A stretch of DNA of 64,000 nucleotides from JAQIBY01 sp051747965 (GTDB taxonomy: Bacteria > Bacteroidota > Bacteroidia > Bacteroidales > ML635J-15): positions 1 through 64,000 of the forward strand of contig JBNJGS010000007.1 in assembly GCA_051747965.1 (NCBI GenBank). The letters run 5' to 3'. The position numbers were made by a program, and so were the translations under genes. Under the pieces are notes generated by a model that saw only the letters and a program-made list of their open reading frames with translations, was not told where the DNA came from and searched no databases. Positions 17,098 through 25,924 of this stretch are shown here, in pieces. Positions within the stretch are counted from its first letter, which is position 1. Each line of letters begins with the position of its first letter.

Positions 17098-18222
17098 TCA
17101 GCTTTTGAGGGCATAAATTTTGCCGGGAAGGGCATTTATCACGGATTTCATTTCGAGGCCCAGCAATGCTACGGACAAGTCCGAAATACCAAGTCCGCTG
17201 AGCTTTAACAACAAATCCGTATCACAATATTCATTGTTTTTCAACAAATCCACAATGATTTTTTCATTTTTTTCAAACTGTATATTGAATTCAATTTCCT
17301 TTTGCAGAGTGTTACTATTCTTATTTTTCCCTTTCCAGTTCATGATGTATATCACATCATCCACAGACTCAGTAAGTGCTGCCCTGTTGGTTTTGATGAG
17401 GTGATTACATCCTTTGGACTTTGAATCGCCCACACGTCCGGGAAAAGCGAAGACATCGCGGTTGTAGGATCCGGCAATATCCGCTGTAACCATGGCCCCG
17501 CCTTTTCTGGCAGATTCCACGACAACAGTTGCATCTGATAATCCAGCGATAATCCGGTTGCGCCGGACAAAATGTTTAGGATCTCGTTTGGCAACCGAAG
17601 GGAACTCACTGACCAGACAACCTTCATGCCTGATGATATTATCAGCTACAGTGCGGTGCATGGCAGGATAAATAATATCAAATCCATGGCCTAGGATTGC
17701 CCATGTTTTCAGATTGCATTCCATGGCAGCTTTGTGGGCTGCCACATCAATACCATACGCCAGCCCGCTGACAATAAGCGGTTCAATCTCATTCTCAGCA
17801 AAACCACTGACAAGTTCTCTTGTGGCATCAATCCCGCGTGGAGTTGCTTTTCTGGTGCCTACAATGGCGATGGATTTTTCAGGTACATGCTCAAAATCAC
17901 CAATATAAAAGAGTACAATAGGGGCATCGGCACATGCTTTGAGCTTTTCCGGGTAGTTATCATCATGAATAAAGGTATGAGCAACCCCATTGGCTTCCAT
18001 AAACAGCATTTCTGCTTCAGCGCGTTCAATACATGCAGCCCGGTGCTGTAAAATGATATCAGCAAAGTGTCCGCCAATACCTTTGACACGTTTAAGGTGA
18101 GAGGACTTCATCTTAAACACGGCATCCACCTCACCAAACATTTCAGTAAGGTTTCTCACTGACACCGGGCCAATTCCGGGGAGCATACTCAGGGCTATCT
18201 GATATATTTCTTTCGATCCCAT
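17098..18222 (-). CDS. dprA: DNA-processing protein DprA
   Basis: A 374-residue protein that, in known systems, loads RecA on incoming single-stranded DNA during natural transformation. The N-terminal helix-hairpin-helix region (IALSMLPGIGPVSVRNLTEMFG) is followed by the Rossmann-like core with IAIVGTRKATPRGI, VSGLAYGIDVAAHKAAM, FVRRNRIIAGLSDATVVVES and FAFPGRVGDSKSKGCNHLI. The last 65 residues form the winged-helix (DML1-like) domain. The start ATG at 18222 gives full family length. No competence operon is adjacent. Confidence 0.95.
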   Translation of the reverse strand: MGSKEIYQIALSMLPGIGPVSVRNLTEMFGEVDAVFKMKSSHLKRVKGIGGHFADIILQHRAACIERAEAEMLFMEANGVAHTFIHDDNYPEKLKACADAPIVLFYIGDFEHVPEKSIAIVGTRKATPRGIDATRELVSGFAENEIEPLIVSGLAYGIDVAAHKAAMECNLKTWAILGHGFDIIYPAMHRTVADNIIRHEGCLVSEFPSVAKRDPKHFVRRNRIIAGLSDATVVVESARKGGAMVTADIAGSYNRDVFAFPGRVGDSKSKGCNHLIKTNRAALTESVDDVIYIMNWKGKNKNSNTLQKEIEFNIQFEKNEKIIVDLLKNNEYCDTDLLLKLSGLGISDLSVALLGLEMKSVINALPGKIYALKS

Positions 18223-18471
18223 CTGAAAAAACTAATACCGGACATATCCGGCGATTCATGCAATTCCATACCAAAATCCCTGATGTGCAATCAGGCAATA
18301 TGCTGGCAGGAAATCAAGGCATAAATTTACAGGAAATTTTCAAAATCACAGCCAATTCCGTACTGAAAAAATCCTGAAATATGATTCCTGATAAATTTCC
18401 CGGTCTGACGGCAAGTATATTTTATTAATTTCGGATATACGAACGGGCAGCAATACCTGATCGCCAGGGCA

Positions 18472-18927
18472 TCAATCGCTGAGTTTATCCAGGACATCAA
18501 GCATATCGCGTCTCTCGGATTTTGTGAGAGTGTCTATGCCTACAGGCGGATACTTGGATAATCCCTTTTCTGTACGCTGATACAATATTATGGATGTGCG
18601 TAAGCCGAAATGGGATTTTTTAATTTTATATTTCACAAACTGGTTTTTGGGGATCTCCATGGCATTGTTACTGTACAGCAATGGTTGAGCGCCCATATAT
18701 CTCAGGATAATCCTGGATCCATCCGTGTTGAAATAAATATAATTGTATCCCTTGATAAAAAAGAAAGCAACTGCGAGGACAAAAAAGACAGACCAGTATA
18801 AAGCAAATCGATGATTTTCTGTCCAGCCTAAAACCACTGAAAGTACCACGATAATGAGATACAACAAAACAAACATCATAAAGCCCAATCTGAGCCTGGC
18901 CGACAATTCTTTATTATTTATTACCAT
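18472..18927 (-). CDS. membrane protein of unknown function, coupled to proline dehydrogenase
   Basis: A 151-residue protein with two membrane helices (about 13-33 and 41-59) and a soluble C-terminal half of beta-strand character (YIYFNTDGSRIILRYMGAQ..., KYKIKKSHFGLRTSIILYQR) that resembles bacterial pleckstrin-homology-like domains in layout, although no signature settles this. Its start overlaps the end of the proline dehydrogenase gene by 7 bases, so the two are translationally coupled. Function unknown. Confidence 0.8.
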   Translation of the reverse strand: MVINNKELSARLRLGFMMFVLLYLIIVVLSVVLGWTENHRFALYWSVFFVLAVAFFFIKGYNYIYFNTDGSRIILRYMGAQPLLYSNNAMEIPKNQFVKYKIKKSHFGLRTSIILYQRTEKGLSKYPPVGIDTLTKSERRDMLDVLDKLSD

Positions 18928-20075
18928 ACTTTTTTATGTTTTCTTCTTTTAATTTCGTTTACAACCAACCTGTATTCCTTTTCTGCCTGTTCTGATACTG
19001 AGGAATTTTCTTCCGCCCTGCGCATCAAATAAGGCATTACCTGTTTAACGGGTCCGTAGGGCAAATATTTTGCCACATTATAAGATTCACGTGCCAGGCT
19101 AAAACTCAATTCGTCACTCATGCCATATAGCTGAGCAAAATAAGTATTTTTATCATTATTATCCAAGCCTTTTTCTTTCATCAGCCGGGTAAGATATTCG
19201 GATGACTCCCAATTATGTGTCCCATTGAATACGACAAGCCCGGGATAATGTTGCATACAGATTTCAAGGGCCTTATTATATGCCTTATCTGTAGAATCCT
19301 TATCCGGATATATTGGTGAGGGTTTTCCGGCCGCTTTTGCCCGCTCCCGTTCTTTTTCCATATATGCGCCCCTGACCAGTTTTATGCCGGGTATGTATCC
19401 ATATTCTGATGCCTGCTTAAATAAGCCCTGCAGATATTCAAGCCTGTCCACACGATACATCTGCAATGTCTGGAAAACAATGGCGGAAGACTGATTGTAC
19501 TTTTGCATACCTTTTTCCACAATATGGTCAATGATATCCTGGAAATCCACGTCCTCAGCATCTACGAGCAAGGGAACACTATTGGCCGCGGCGTAATCAA
19601 ACAATTCAAACATTCTGCTTTCAAAAAAATCGGTTTGAGCCTTCAGTTCATCAGTTTTCTTTTGTTTCAACACCCATTCATACGTTAAGGCACTGGGCTT
19701 AAACACAGCAAAAGGAATAAATTTGTTTTTTACAGCATTATCAATGGTGCGTTTCGTTTCCTCCACAGCATGCCGGAATCCGGCTTCATCTTTTCCACCT
19801 TCTACTGAATAATCCAAAATGGAATCTACGCCATATTTTCCCAGACTTTGAATCACAGGCTCACTTTTTTTAATGGTTTCGCCCGCAACAAAGTGTCCAT
19901 ATGCCGTTTTCTTTAAAATAAAATCAATGGGCAAACGCAATTTCAAGGCAATTTTTAACAAAAATTGTAAAAAATCCGAAATATTTTTGTGTTTAAAAAT
20001 CCAGAAGACCAGGCGTGCACGCCTCAGTCCTGCCCTTGACTTATACGCAAATGAGTTAGTATCAGGATGTAACAT
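18921..20075 (-). CDS. putA: proline dehydrogenase
   Basis: A 384-residue FAD enzyme oxidising proline to pyrroline-5-carboxylate. It is the stand-alone (monofunctional) form, without the aldehyde dehydrogenase domain of large PutA. Family features include the barrel motifs GIKLVRGAYMEKERERA, VVFNGTHNWES and AQLYGMSDELSFSLA, and a C-terminal YLMRRAEENSSV arginine pair that holds the proline carboxylate. The ATG at 20075 is preferred over the in-frame TTG two codons upstream. The next gene overlaps it by 7 bases. Confidence 0.94.
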   Translation of the reverse strand: MLHPDTNSFAYKSRAGLRRARLVFWIFKHKNISDFLQFLLKIALKLRLPIDFILKKTAYGHFVAGETIKKSEPVIQSLGKYGVDSILDYSVEGGKDEAGFRHAVEETKRTIDNAVKNKFIPFAVFKPSALTYEWVLKQKKTDELKAQTDFFESRMFELFDYAAANSVPLLVDAEDVDFQDIIDHIVEKGMQKYNQSSAIVFQTLQMYRVDRLEYLQGLFKQASEYGYIPGIKLVRGAYMEKERERAKAAGKPSPIYPDKDSTDKAYNKALEICMQHYPGLVVFNGTHNWESSEYLTRLMKEKGLDNNDKNTYFAQLYGMSDELSFSLARESYNVAKYLPYGPVKQVMPYLMRRAEENSSVSEQAEKEYRLVVNEIKRRKHKKVW

Positions 20076-20169
20076 AAACAAATATTTTTAAAAATAAGAA
20101 CAGTAAAGCTGTGTGAAAGTTGAAAATTTTTACTAATTTAGTCTTTTGAGAAAAAAAAGTGTCAAAATA

Positions 20170-20202
20170 TTTGTGATTTAAATTAAAATAAAGATACTTT
20201 TG
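20170..20202 (+). promoter_or_regulatory. Bacteroidota-type promoter (TTTG / TACTTTTG)
   Basis: The -7 element TACTTTTG at 20195-20202 matches TAnnTTTG, with TTTG at 20170-20173 as -33 box and 21 bases between. It precedes the lipoprotein start at 20248 by 45 bases. Confidence 0.7.
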
Positions 20203-20247
20203 TGTGATTAGAAGATTTTGAATAACTGAGATTAAACCCGATATCAG

Positions 20248-21042
20248 ATGAACAAAAAAAGATCTACAATCCTGCTGCTGCTTACAAGCCTTATTGTATT
20301 CCCATTACTAACAGGATGTTTTGGTGTGGGAGAAGATGACCCGTTTATTTCACTACGAACCAGAAAGGCCAGAATGGTTGGCGAATGGGACATTGACACG
20401 TATAAAAAAGATGTTATCCAAAATGTTGATGACATAGAACGAATTAAAGTGGTGACAACTGTCGAAGGTGAAGATTATGAGATGGTGAAAACCTGGTTGG
20501 GCACGGAAAGGGACACAGTCATTGAGGCTGAAGTACTTAACTACGCCATAACCTTTGACAAAAACGGTTATTTTGATTATATCTTTGAATATGAGATAAG
20601 GGTTGATATTGTGGATGAGGAAACCTTTGAAACAACCAGCATCACTGAAACAATCAAAGATGAAATGAGCGGCACATGGAATTTCCTGGGAAGAATCGAT
20701 GATTATTCCAACAAGGAAAGGCTATCTCTGGTCATCCTGAATGAAACAAACACCCACATTACAGTTACACAGGTAACAAGTGATGACGAAGAGGAAGAGC
20801 CGGAAGAGTCCACCGACCGTGAAGTAACAGTAAGCCGCTATGCCAACGGTGAGATGAGTACAATCTGGGAGATCAACATGCTCAAGTACAAAGAAATTGA
20901 TCTTTATCAGGATATCAACAGTGTTAATGTTGAAACAGGCACATCTCCTGAAAATGGCACATTTACATACACCGAAGTTGGTTACCAGCAACAGGGCCTG
21001 ATCAGAACCGGCAATGATGCCGATGCAGCTCCTGACGAATAG
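20248..21042 (+). CDS. lipoprotein of unknown function
   Basis: A 264-residue protein with a lipoprotein signal (LLTGC, lipid-bearing Cys24). After the cysteine comes a beta-rich soluble part (VGEWDID..., YAITFDKNGYFDYIFEYE...) reminiscent of lipocalin-like lipoproteins, where a 'GEW' or 'GTW' motif opens the first strand, repeated here as MSGTWNFLG. An acidic loop (DDEEEEPEESTD) lies near residue 175. The gene is monocistronic, with a strong promoter at 20170-20202 and a terminator at 21071-21098. No function can be assigned. Confidence 0.88.
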   Translation: MNKKRSTILLLLTSLIVFPLLTGCFGVGEDDPFISLRTRKARMVGEWDIDTYKKDVIQNVDDIERIKVVTTVEGEDYEMVKTWLGTERDTVIEAEVLNYAITFDKNGYFDYIFEYEIRVDIVDEETFETTSITETIKDEMSGTWNFLGRIDDYSNKERLSLVILNETNTHITVTQVTSDDEEEEPEESTDREVTVSRYANGEMSTIWEINMLKYKEIDLYQDINSVNVETGTSPENGTFTYTEVGYQQQGLIRTGNDADAAPDE

Positions 21043-21070
21043 AAATATTTTGCAACACAAAATAAATTGA

Positions 21071-21098
21071 AGCCGGTTCACCATGAACCGGCTTTTTT
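21071..21098 (+). terminator. terminator of the lipoprotein gene
   Basis: A perfect 10-bp stem (21071-21080 with 21084-21093) with a three-base loop, then six T, 29 bases after the lipoprotein stop. Confidence 0.93.
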
Positions 21099-21194
21099 AT
21101 TTGCCTGTACAGGAGAAACAAGGATGAGGATAGTTATGCCATAACGCAGGTGGATTTTTTTACAAAAAAAGAAGTAATATAACTTATGGGAAAC

Positions 21195-22289
21195 TTATTT
21201 CATTGCATTTCTGATGGTTGCTGACAGCTTTTCATGTAGTGATGAAGCGTTTTGTCTTTCAGTATGCAGCCAGTCTCCGCAAAACTCCGGCTGAAAATAA
21301 TCAACATCCGCCAGGTCTTTTTGCTGTATTGTCTGAAAATCATATGTATCACTAAAATATTCTGCCAGGTATTCCTGTTCTGTCTGCCCCGGTGTGGGAA
21401 TAAGTATGGCCTTACGCTGAAGGACATGCAAATCCATCAGTGTTGTGTATCCAGATCTTGTGATCAAAACCGGAGTATGCTGCATGAGGTATTTCAATTC
21501 AGCGCGGCGCAGATGGTTAATCACCCGAACATTCCCATCAGCAAAATCATATCTGGCTTCCGGTTGTCCTGCAATTATCCAGAGGTTTCGCTTATCCCCA
21601 GCAAAGAGTTTCATCAGCTGCTCAACAAGCATAGACCTCTGTGGTTCCTGTCCTGATACAATAGCGAGTACATCCGGGACATTGTCTGTAACAACGGGTT
21701 GGGTATTAAAAAATCCGGAAAGGATGCCCAGATAAATATGCCGGAAATCAAAGCCATCAACATTGTGTGCCAGTTTTCCACTAAGCGGGTTTTGTGAGAA
21801 ATCCGGTATCATACAGATGTCATACTTTTTTATTATCGATCTGTGAATAACGCGTGCCAGTGCTTGAAATATTTTCAGGTATTCCGGCATAATGACATTC
21901 ACCTGATGAGTAATGTAGCAGGACATCACTTTGGGATGAGAAAGGCCAAAGCGATTGTCAGAAATAATGAGATCCGGCTTTTCTTGTTTGACATATTTTC
22001 TGATCCACCGGCGTTCATACAATAAATCCCTGAGCAAAAACGGAGCCTGAAAAAAAAGCTTAATCATCAACAAGCGGTTCCGTGAATACTTTATGGTGGC
22101 AGACTTCAAAGGCAGAATCCGTATACCAGGAAATTCCTGACTGATGACATCATTAGCCGGGGAGCTACCTGCGATATGCACTTCATAATTCATCTCTCCG
22201 AGTGTGCGGATCAGGGGCAAAAGGCGGCTGGCGTGTCCCAGACCCCAGTTCAGTGGTGCTACGAGTGCAGTTTTCTGTTTCCGGGGCAT
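21195..22289 (-). CDS. glycosyltransferase, family 28 / MurG-like fold
   Basis: A 364-residue GT-B type protein. The N-terminus APLNWGLGHASRLLPLIRTL is the glycine-rich donor/acceptor loop typical of a Bacteroidota family of putative UDP-sugar transferases, and the C-terminal half has LITRSGYTTLMDLHVLQRKAI and IPTPGQTEQEYLAEYF, the nucleotide-sugar binding region of family 28 enzymes. Sugar and acceptor are unknown; an envelope glycolipid is the likely target. It is the last gene of a seven-gene minus-strand operon and shares one base with the preceding radical SAM gene (TGATG). Confidence 0.85.
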   Translation of the reverse strand: MPRKQKTALVAPLNWGLGHASRLLPLIRTLGEMNYEVHIAGSSPANDVISQEFPGIRILPLKSATIKYSRNRLLMIKLFFQAPFLLRDLLYERRWIRKYVKQEKPDLIISDNRFGLSHPKVMSCYITHQVNVIMPEYLKIFQALARVIHRSIIKKYDICMIPDFSQNPLSGKLAHNVDGFDFRHIYLGILSGFFNTQPVVTDNVPDVLAIVSGQEPQRSMLVEQLMKLFAGDKRNLWIIAGQPEARYDFADGNVRVINHLRRAELKYLMQHTPVLITRSGYTTLMDLHVLQRKAILIPTPGQTEQEYLAEYFSDTYDFQTIQQKDLADVDYFQPEFCGDWLHTERQNASSLHEKLSATIRNAMK

Positions 22290-23056
22290 CAGGATACTTC
22301 GGTTTTGTAGCCACGGGCTTCCACCTGTCTGGCAATGGCTTTAAGTTTCTCTGTCCCAATCTGACTCACAGATTTATCAGGTGTATCCCTCGCAATGGAA
22401 TAAATCATCACCAAATCCGGCCGGATTTTATCAAGTTCATCAAGCCAGGCAGCAATTTCAATCTCACTGGTATTGTCAACTACCTTCCCATCCTTTTCAT
22501 AACGAATAAACATGGTCTGAATAATTTTTTTGCCAGGAAAATTCCGGATATTCTCCAGATAGGTCGGGAAGTCGAAATGTCCCTGTGGTTGATTTATGGT
22601 ACGAACAGATTTTTCAAATGCGGAGTCAAGTTTTAACAGAGCCATATCAATTTTCTGCAGGGCCATCCTCACACTGTCCTTGTGCAAGAGGGTAGCATTG
22701 GTAAGGACAGCAATCTTTGCACCGGGAAAATATGTTTCCCGGAGTTTCAGAACCTCACTGATGATACGGCTGAATTGTGGATGCATTGTGGGCTCACCAT
22801 TGCCGGCAAAAGTAATGACATCAACAGGTACCTGTTCAACTGACAATTCCCGGAATTTATTTTCCATACTCTGGATGATATATTCTGCACCGGGCAGTTT
22901 TTCCGTACCGGAAAATGTCCATCCGCACTCACAATACACACAATTAAAATTGCAAACTTTTTTATTCAGTGGCAGGAGATTTATCCCGAGTGAATTTCCA
23001 AGCCGGCGTGATTTTACCGGACCAAAAACAATATTATCAAATAAAAATGTTGCCAT
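22289..23056 (-). CDS. radical SAM protein
   Basis: A 255-residue radical S-adenosylmethionine enzyme. The 4Fe-4S cluster motif is Cys35-x3-Cys39-x2-Cys42 (VCNFNCVYCECG), followed by TFAGNGEPTMHPQF, the GGE-like SAM-binding strand. It resembles the COG0731 group (wyosine-type or uncharacterised radical SAM proteins) with FGPVKSRRLGNSLGINLLP before the cluster. Substrate unknown. It overlaps by one base at both ends (TGATG) with the glycosyltransferase and the amidohydrolase. It is not the MqnC or MqnE radical SAM enzyme of the futalosine route as far as motifs tell. Confidence 0.88.
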   Translation of the reverse strand: MATFLFDNIVFGPVKSRRLGNSLGINLLPLNKKVCNFNCVYCECGWTFSGTEKLPGAEYIIQSMENKFRELSVEQVPVDVITFAGNGEPTMHPQFSRIISEVLKLRETYFPGAKIAVLTNATLLHKDSVRMALQKIDMALLKLDSAFEKSVRTINQPQGHFDFPTYLENIRNFPGKKIIQTMFIRYEKDGKVVDNTSEIEIAAWLDELDKIRPDLVMIYSIARDTPDKSVSQIGTEKLKAIARQVEARGYKTEVS

Positions 23057-24228
23057 CAGATCAATGCTTTAATTTTCGTTTCAGGTGGAAAATAATTTTT
23101 ATTTCCGCCCTCGATCAGATTAATTCCCGGTGTTTTTCCGGGCTTCAGACTGCCAAGATCATTCCAGCCAAGCGTTTTTGCAGGCACGCTGCTGATCCAT
23201 TGCAACAGCTCGCTCAATGGAATATCCGGCTGAAGCCGGTGCACAAACAAGAGTTCGTCAAAGATAGACAATGATGAGGCGGAGAGCAAACTATCGGTAC
23301 CGAGCATGAGTGGAAATCCTGAATTTCTAAGTAATTCCCACGGTGGCTGCAATCCCGAAATGTTGTCATTGGAGCGGGGACACAAAACAAAGGCCGGGTT
23401 TTGCTGATTTTGTTCAGCCCATGCCCTGATATCTTTTAGATCCGAAGTTTCAAGCAAAGTATTGTGAACCAGAAGCAATGTTTTCATCTCAGACATCAGA
23501 TTGAACAATGTGCCGGAAACTTGGCTGATACCGGCTTTTGGATGATAGGCATTATCAATTGTGCGGTACAATGCCAGCAAATCTCCGGATCCCTGATATA
23601 GTTCCGTTTCTTCAACACTTTCTTTAAAATGAACACTGCTCAAAGACTGAGGCCTGGCGAAAATTGATTGTAGTTTTTCAATATTGTCAATGCTTATTGC
23701 ATATGGTGAATGCAGAGCCGGCAAAACCCTGTGTTCTTTATCAATGGCTTTTATTTTTGCGTACAGGCTTTCCTGATCTGCAATTTTTTCTTCGCTCAGC
23801 ATCATAAACTCAAAAAACACCAGCGATCTGATGTGCCGGTTTTCAGGGTGCAAGAAGGGAGAATCCGTGTTGGTGGTATCCACAAAAGCCCGGGTTCCTT
23901 TTTGCACAGCCTTTCGGATTTGCATTTGAATTTGCCAATCCTCCGGTGTGTCAGATTTTCGTCTTATGGTCCTGACATTCCTGATAAAATCAGCCATTCC
24001 TTTTTGACTGTTGTATGTTTGCCCTGAAAAGGAGAGTAAAAGGTGGGTATGTGCATTGATAAAGCCCGGAGTTAAAATACCGTTATAATATTCTGTACCT
24101 GCGGGTTCAGCTTTCTGTGGTCTAAAAAGAGACTGATCCAGAATTTTCCCTGTTTCGTCCAGGGTATAAACCGGATTTTCAATCCATTGATATCCGTCAA
24201 AAGCCAGACTTGCTGCAATCTTCCTCAT
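23056..24228 (-). CDS. amidohydrolase-family deaminase, candidate aminofutalosine deaminase
   Basis: A 390-residue metal-dependent hydrolase of the chlorohydrolase/adenosine-deaminase branch. Metal ligands are visible in FINAHTHLLL (His60, His62), ALHSPYAIS and LGTDSLLSA, and LLVHNTLL carries a further histidine. Substrate cannot be read directly. The window also encodes MqnB and MqnD of the futalosine menaquinone route; MqnB needs futalosine, which requires an aminofutalosine deaminase, and similar Bacteroidota proteins are, to my recollection, annotated that way. That assignment is inference; guanine, cytosine or methylthioadenosine deamination are alternatives. It overlaps its neighbours by 4 bases upstream and 1 base downstream. 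Confidence 0.85.
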   Translation of the reverse strand: MRKIAASLAFDGYQWIENPVYTLDETGKILDQSLFRPQKAEPAGTEYYNGILTPGFINAHTHLLLSFSGQTYNSQKGMADFIRNVRTIRRKSDTPEDWQIQMQIRKAVQKGTRAFVDTTNTDSPFLHPENRHIRSLVFFEFMMLSEEKIADQESLYAKIKAIDKEHRVLPALHSPYAISIDNIEKLQSIFARPQSLSSVHFKESVEETELYQGSGDLLALYRTIDNAYHPKAGISQVSGTLFNLMSEMKTLLLVHNTLLETSDLKDIRAWAEQNQQNPAFVLCPRSNDNISGLQPPWELLRNSGFPLMLGTDSLLSASSLSIFDELLFVHRLQPDIPLSELLQWISSVPAKTLGWNDLGSLKPGKTPGINLIEGGNKNYFPPETKIKALI

Positions 24229-24809
24229 TGTTTATCCTTTTCTTTGTAGGAGTAGGTAATATTCAGACCTGAATCCCTGTCCTGAGATTTTTCCCTGTTA
24301 TCCGGATATCCACAACGAGAACAGACTTTCTCTCCAGGTTTCATTTCAGCACCACAATTGATACATACAGGATTCCGGGCTTCCTGTTCCAGTCTCTCAA
24401 CTTCTTTTTTTACATATGATTCGATCAGGCGCCTGACCATGCCATTGACAATCAGTAGATTAAAAGTATAAACCACAATAAGAGCCACAGCTCCGATGAT
24501 CAGGCTGTTAATAATGGTACTGTTGGTGATAAACATGGAGATAAAGACAATTCCCAAAACAAGGATAAGCGCAGGAACCATGTCAATGCGGTAAAATAGT
24601 TTTTTCTTTTCAAAGGAAATAGTAACTCCAAAACTCAGAAATCCAAAAACCCGTTCAAAGCTAAAGCTGAAACTTGTTCTTTGATCTCCGGATAATGCAT
24701 ATTTTCTACCGATCTGCCGTTTCAAACGGATGAAATCTGATTGAGAAAAACGGAAATCCGGGTACTCAAAGGATGTAAAGCTGGTTTTATAATCAAGGGG
24801 AAATGCCAC
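24225..24809 (-). CDS. zinc-ribbon membrane protein of unknown function
   Basis: A 194-residue protein starting with GTG at 24809. This start directly follows the in-frame TAA of the preceding gene, and no usable ATG exists until residue 76. Two membrane helices lie at about 76-94 and 98-120. A charged helix then leads to a zinc ribbon with two CxxC pairs (CINCGAEMKPGEKVCSRCGYP, about 148-170). Such zinc ribbons are common regulatory or structural add-ons and do not reveal function. It overlaps the amidohydrolase start by 4 bases (ATGA). Confidence 0.82.
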   Translation of the reverse strand: MAFPLDYKTSFTSFEYPDFRFSQSDFIRLKRQIGRKYALSGDQRTSFSFSFERVFGFLSFGVTISFEKKKLFYRIDMVPALILVLGIVFISMFITNSTIINSLIIGAVALIVVYTFNLLIVNGMVRRLIESYVKKEVERLEQEARNPVCINCGAEMKPGEKVCSRCGYPDNREKSQDRDSGLNITYSYKEKDKQ

Positions 24810-25178
24810 TTATTCCTGTAGTTTTTGTGTTAACGCTGCTTTTTCTTCGCCAAGATCGGCCAAAACCTCATCATATAATTTCTGTAATTCATCAATATCG
24901 TTGACCGTATAATATCTGATTGTTCTGTTGAACTGATCTTCATCAACATCGTATTTTTGAAAGACAGAATAATACAATTCTTCTTTTGCCAGGTCCTTGT
25001 CAATCACACTGCTGATTACGGCAGCATCAACTTTGTGAACATCAACAAGGATTTTCACCAGGGTATCCTGATGGATCAGGTCATCCGGTTTGTCAATCAT
25101 TTCTTTATTATTGTGACAGGAAAGCATTGACATCAGGAAGATGGTAAATATTAAAATAATTGGCAGGTATTTATTCAT
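24810..25178 (-). CDS. DUF4296-family lipoprotein
   Basis: A 122-residue lipoprotein with lipobox MLSC (Cys21). The mature part fits the Bacteroidota DUF4296 family: LVKILVDVHKVDAAV, then a helical region with EELYYSVFQKYDVDEDQFNRTIRYY. Family function is unknown. It lies between the MlaF-like ATPase gene (4-base overlap, ATGA) and the zinc-ribbon protein gene, suggesting a link to outer-membrane lipid maintenance, by context only. Confidence 0.87.
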   Translation of the reverse strand: MNKYLPIILIFTIFLMSMLSCHNNKEMIDKPDDLIHQDTLVKILVDVHKVDAAVISSVIDKDLAKEELYYSVFQKYDVDEDQFNRTIRYYTVNDIDELQKLYDEVLADLGEEKAALTQKLQE

Positions 25179-25924
25179 TGATTGATAAGTTTTTTTGTCA
25201 TTTCAGATGCAAAAACGAAATCATTGAATTCCTTATTGCGGGAATCGAATATTTCATGTTTGTTTCCTTCCCACCATTTTTCTCCTTCATACAAAAAGAT
25301 AATATTTTCACCGATTTGCATCACCGAATTCATATCGTGTGTATTGATGATGGTTGTCATCTGGTATTCCTTAGTGATTTCAGCAATCAGTTCATCGATT
25401 CTGATGGCCGTACGTGGATCCAATCCGGAGTTGGGTTCATCACAGAGCAGGTATTTTGGATTGGTCACGATTGCTCTTGCTATGGCGACACGTTTCTGCA
25501 TTCCGCCGGAAATTTCTGAAGGAAATGCTTCATGGGCACCAGCGACTCCTACCCTATCGAGGCACTCATCCACACGCTTAATTTTTTCTTTTTTGCTTTG
25601 CTTAGTCAGCATATCAAGCGGGAACCGGACATTATCCTCTATGGACTCTGAAGTAAACAATGCACCACCCTGGAATACCATTCCGATATTTCGTCTGATT
25701 TTTTGTCTCAGCCTGGAACCAGCAGCAACAATATCCACGTCGTCATAATAAATACTGCCTTTGTCTACTTCAATTAAGCCGACAATGGATTTCAGCAATA
25801 CAGTTTTACCGGAGCCACTCTGCCCAATGATAAGGTTTGTTTTTCCAGCATGAAATTCTCCGGAGACACCTTTTAGAACCCGATTACCGGGAAACTCTTT
25901 ATGTACGTTTTCAGCCTTTATCAT
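25175..25924 (-). CDS. mlaF: ABC transporter ATP-binding protein, MlaF-type
   Basis: A 249-residue ATPase with Walker A GQSGSGKT (about 34-41, Lys40), the signature EISGGMQKRVAIARAI and Walker B YLLCDEPNSGLDP, with the conserved NTHDMNSVMQIGE after it. The SGGMQKR signature is typical of the MlaF/Ttg2A group that drives phospholipid transport between the membranes. It overlaps the MlaE-like permease gene by 4 bases. No MCE-domain (MlaD) gene follows in this operon, so the substrate-binding ring must be encoded elsewhere if the system is complete. Confidence 0.94.
   Translation of the reverse strand: MIKAENVHKEFPGNRVLKGVSGEFHAGKTNLIIGQSGSGKTVLLKSIVGLIEVDKGSIYYDDVDIVAAGSRLRQKIRRNIGMVFQGGALFTSESIEDNVRFPLDMLTKQSKKEKIKRVDECLDRVGVAGAHEAFPSEISGGMQKRVAIARAIVTNPKYLLCDEPNSGLDPRTAIRIDELIAEITKEYQMTTIINTHDMNSVMQIGENIIFLYEGEKWWEGNKHEIFDSRNKEFNDFVFASEMTKKLINQ

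Noticed and set aside
25182..25748. 188-codon plus-strand open frame opposite the MlaF-like gene
   Set aside because: Ser/Ile-rich shadow of a clear ABC ATPase in the other strand.
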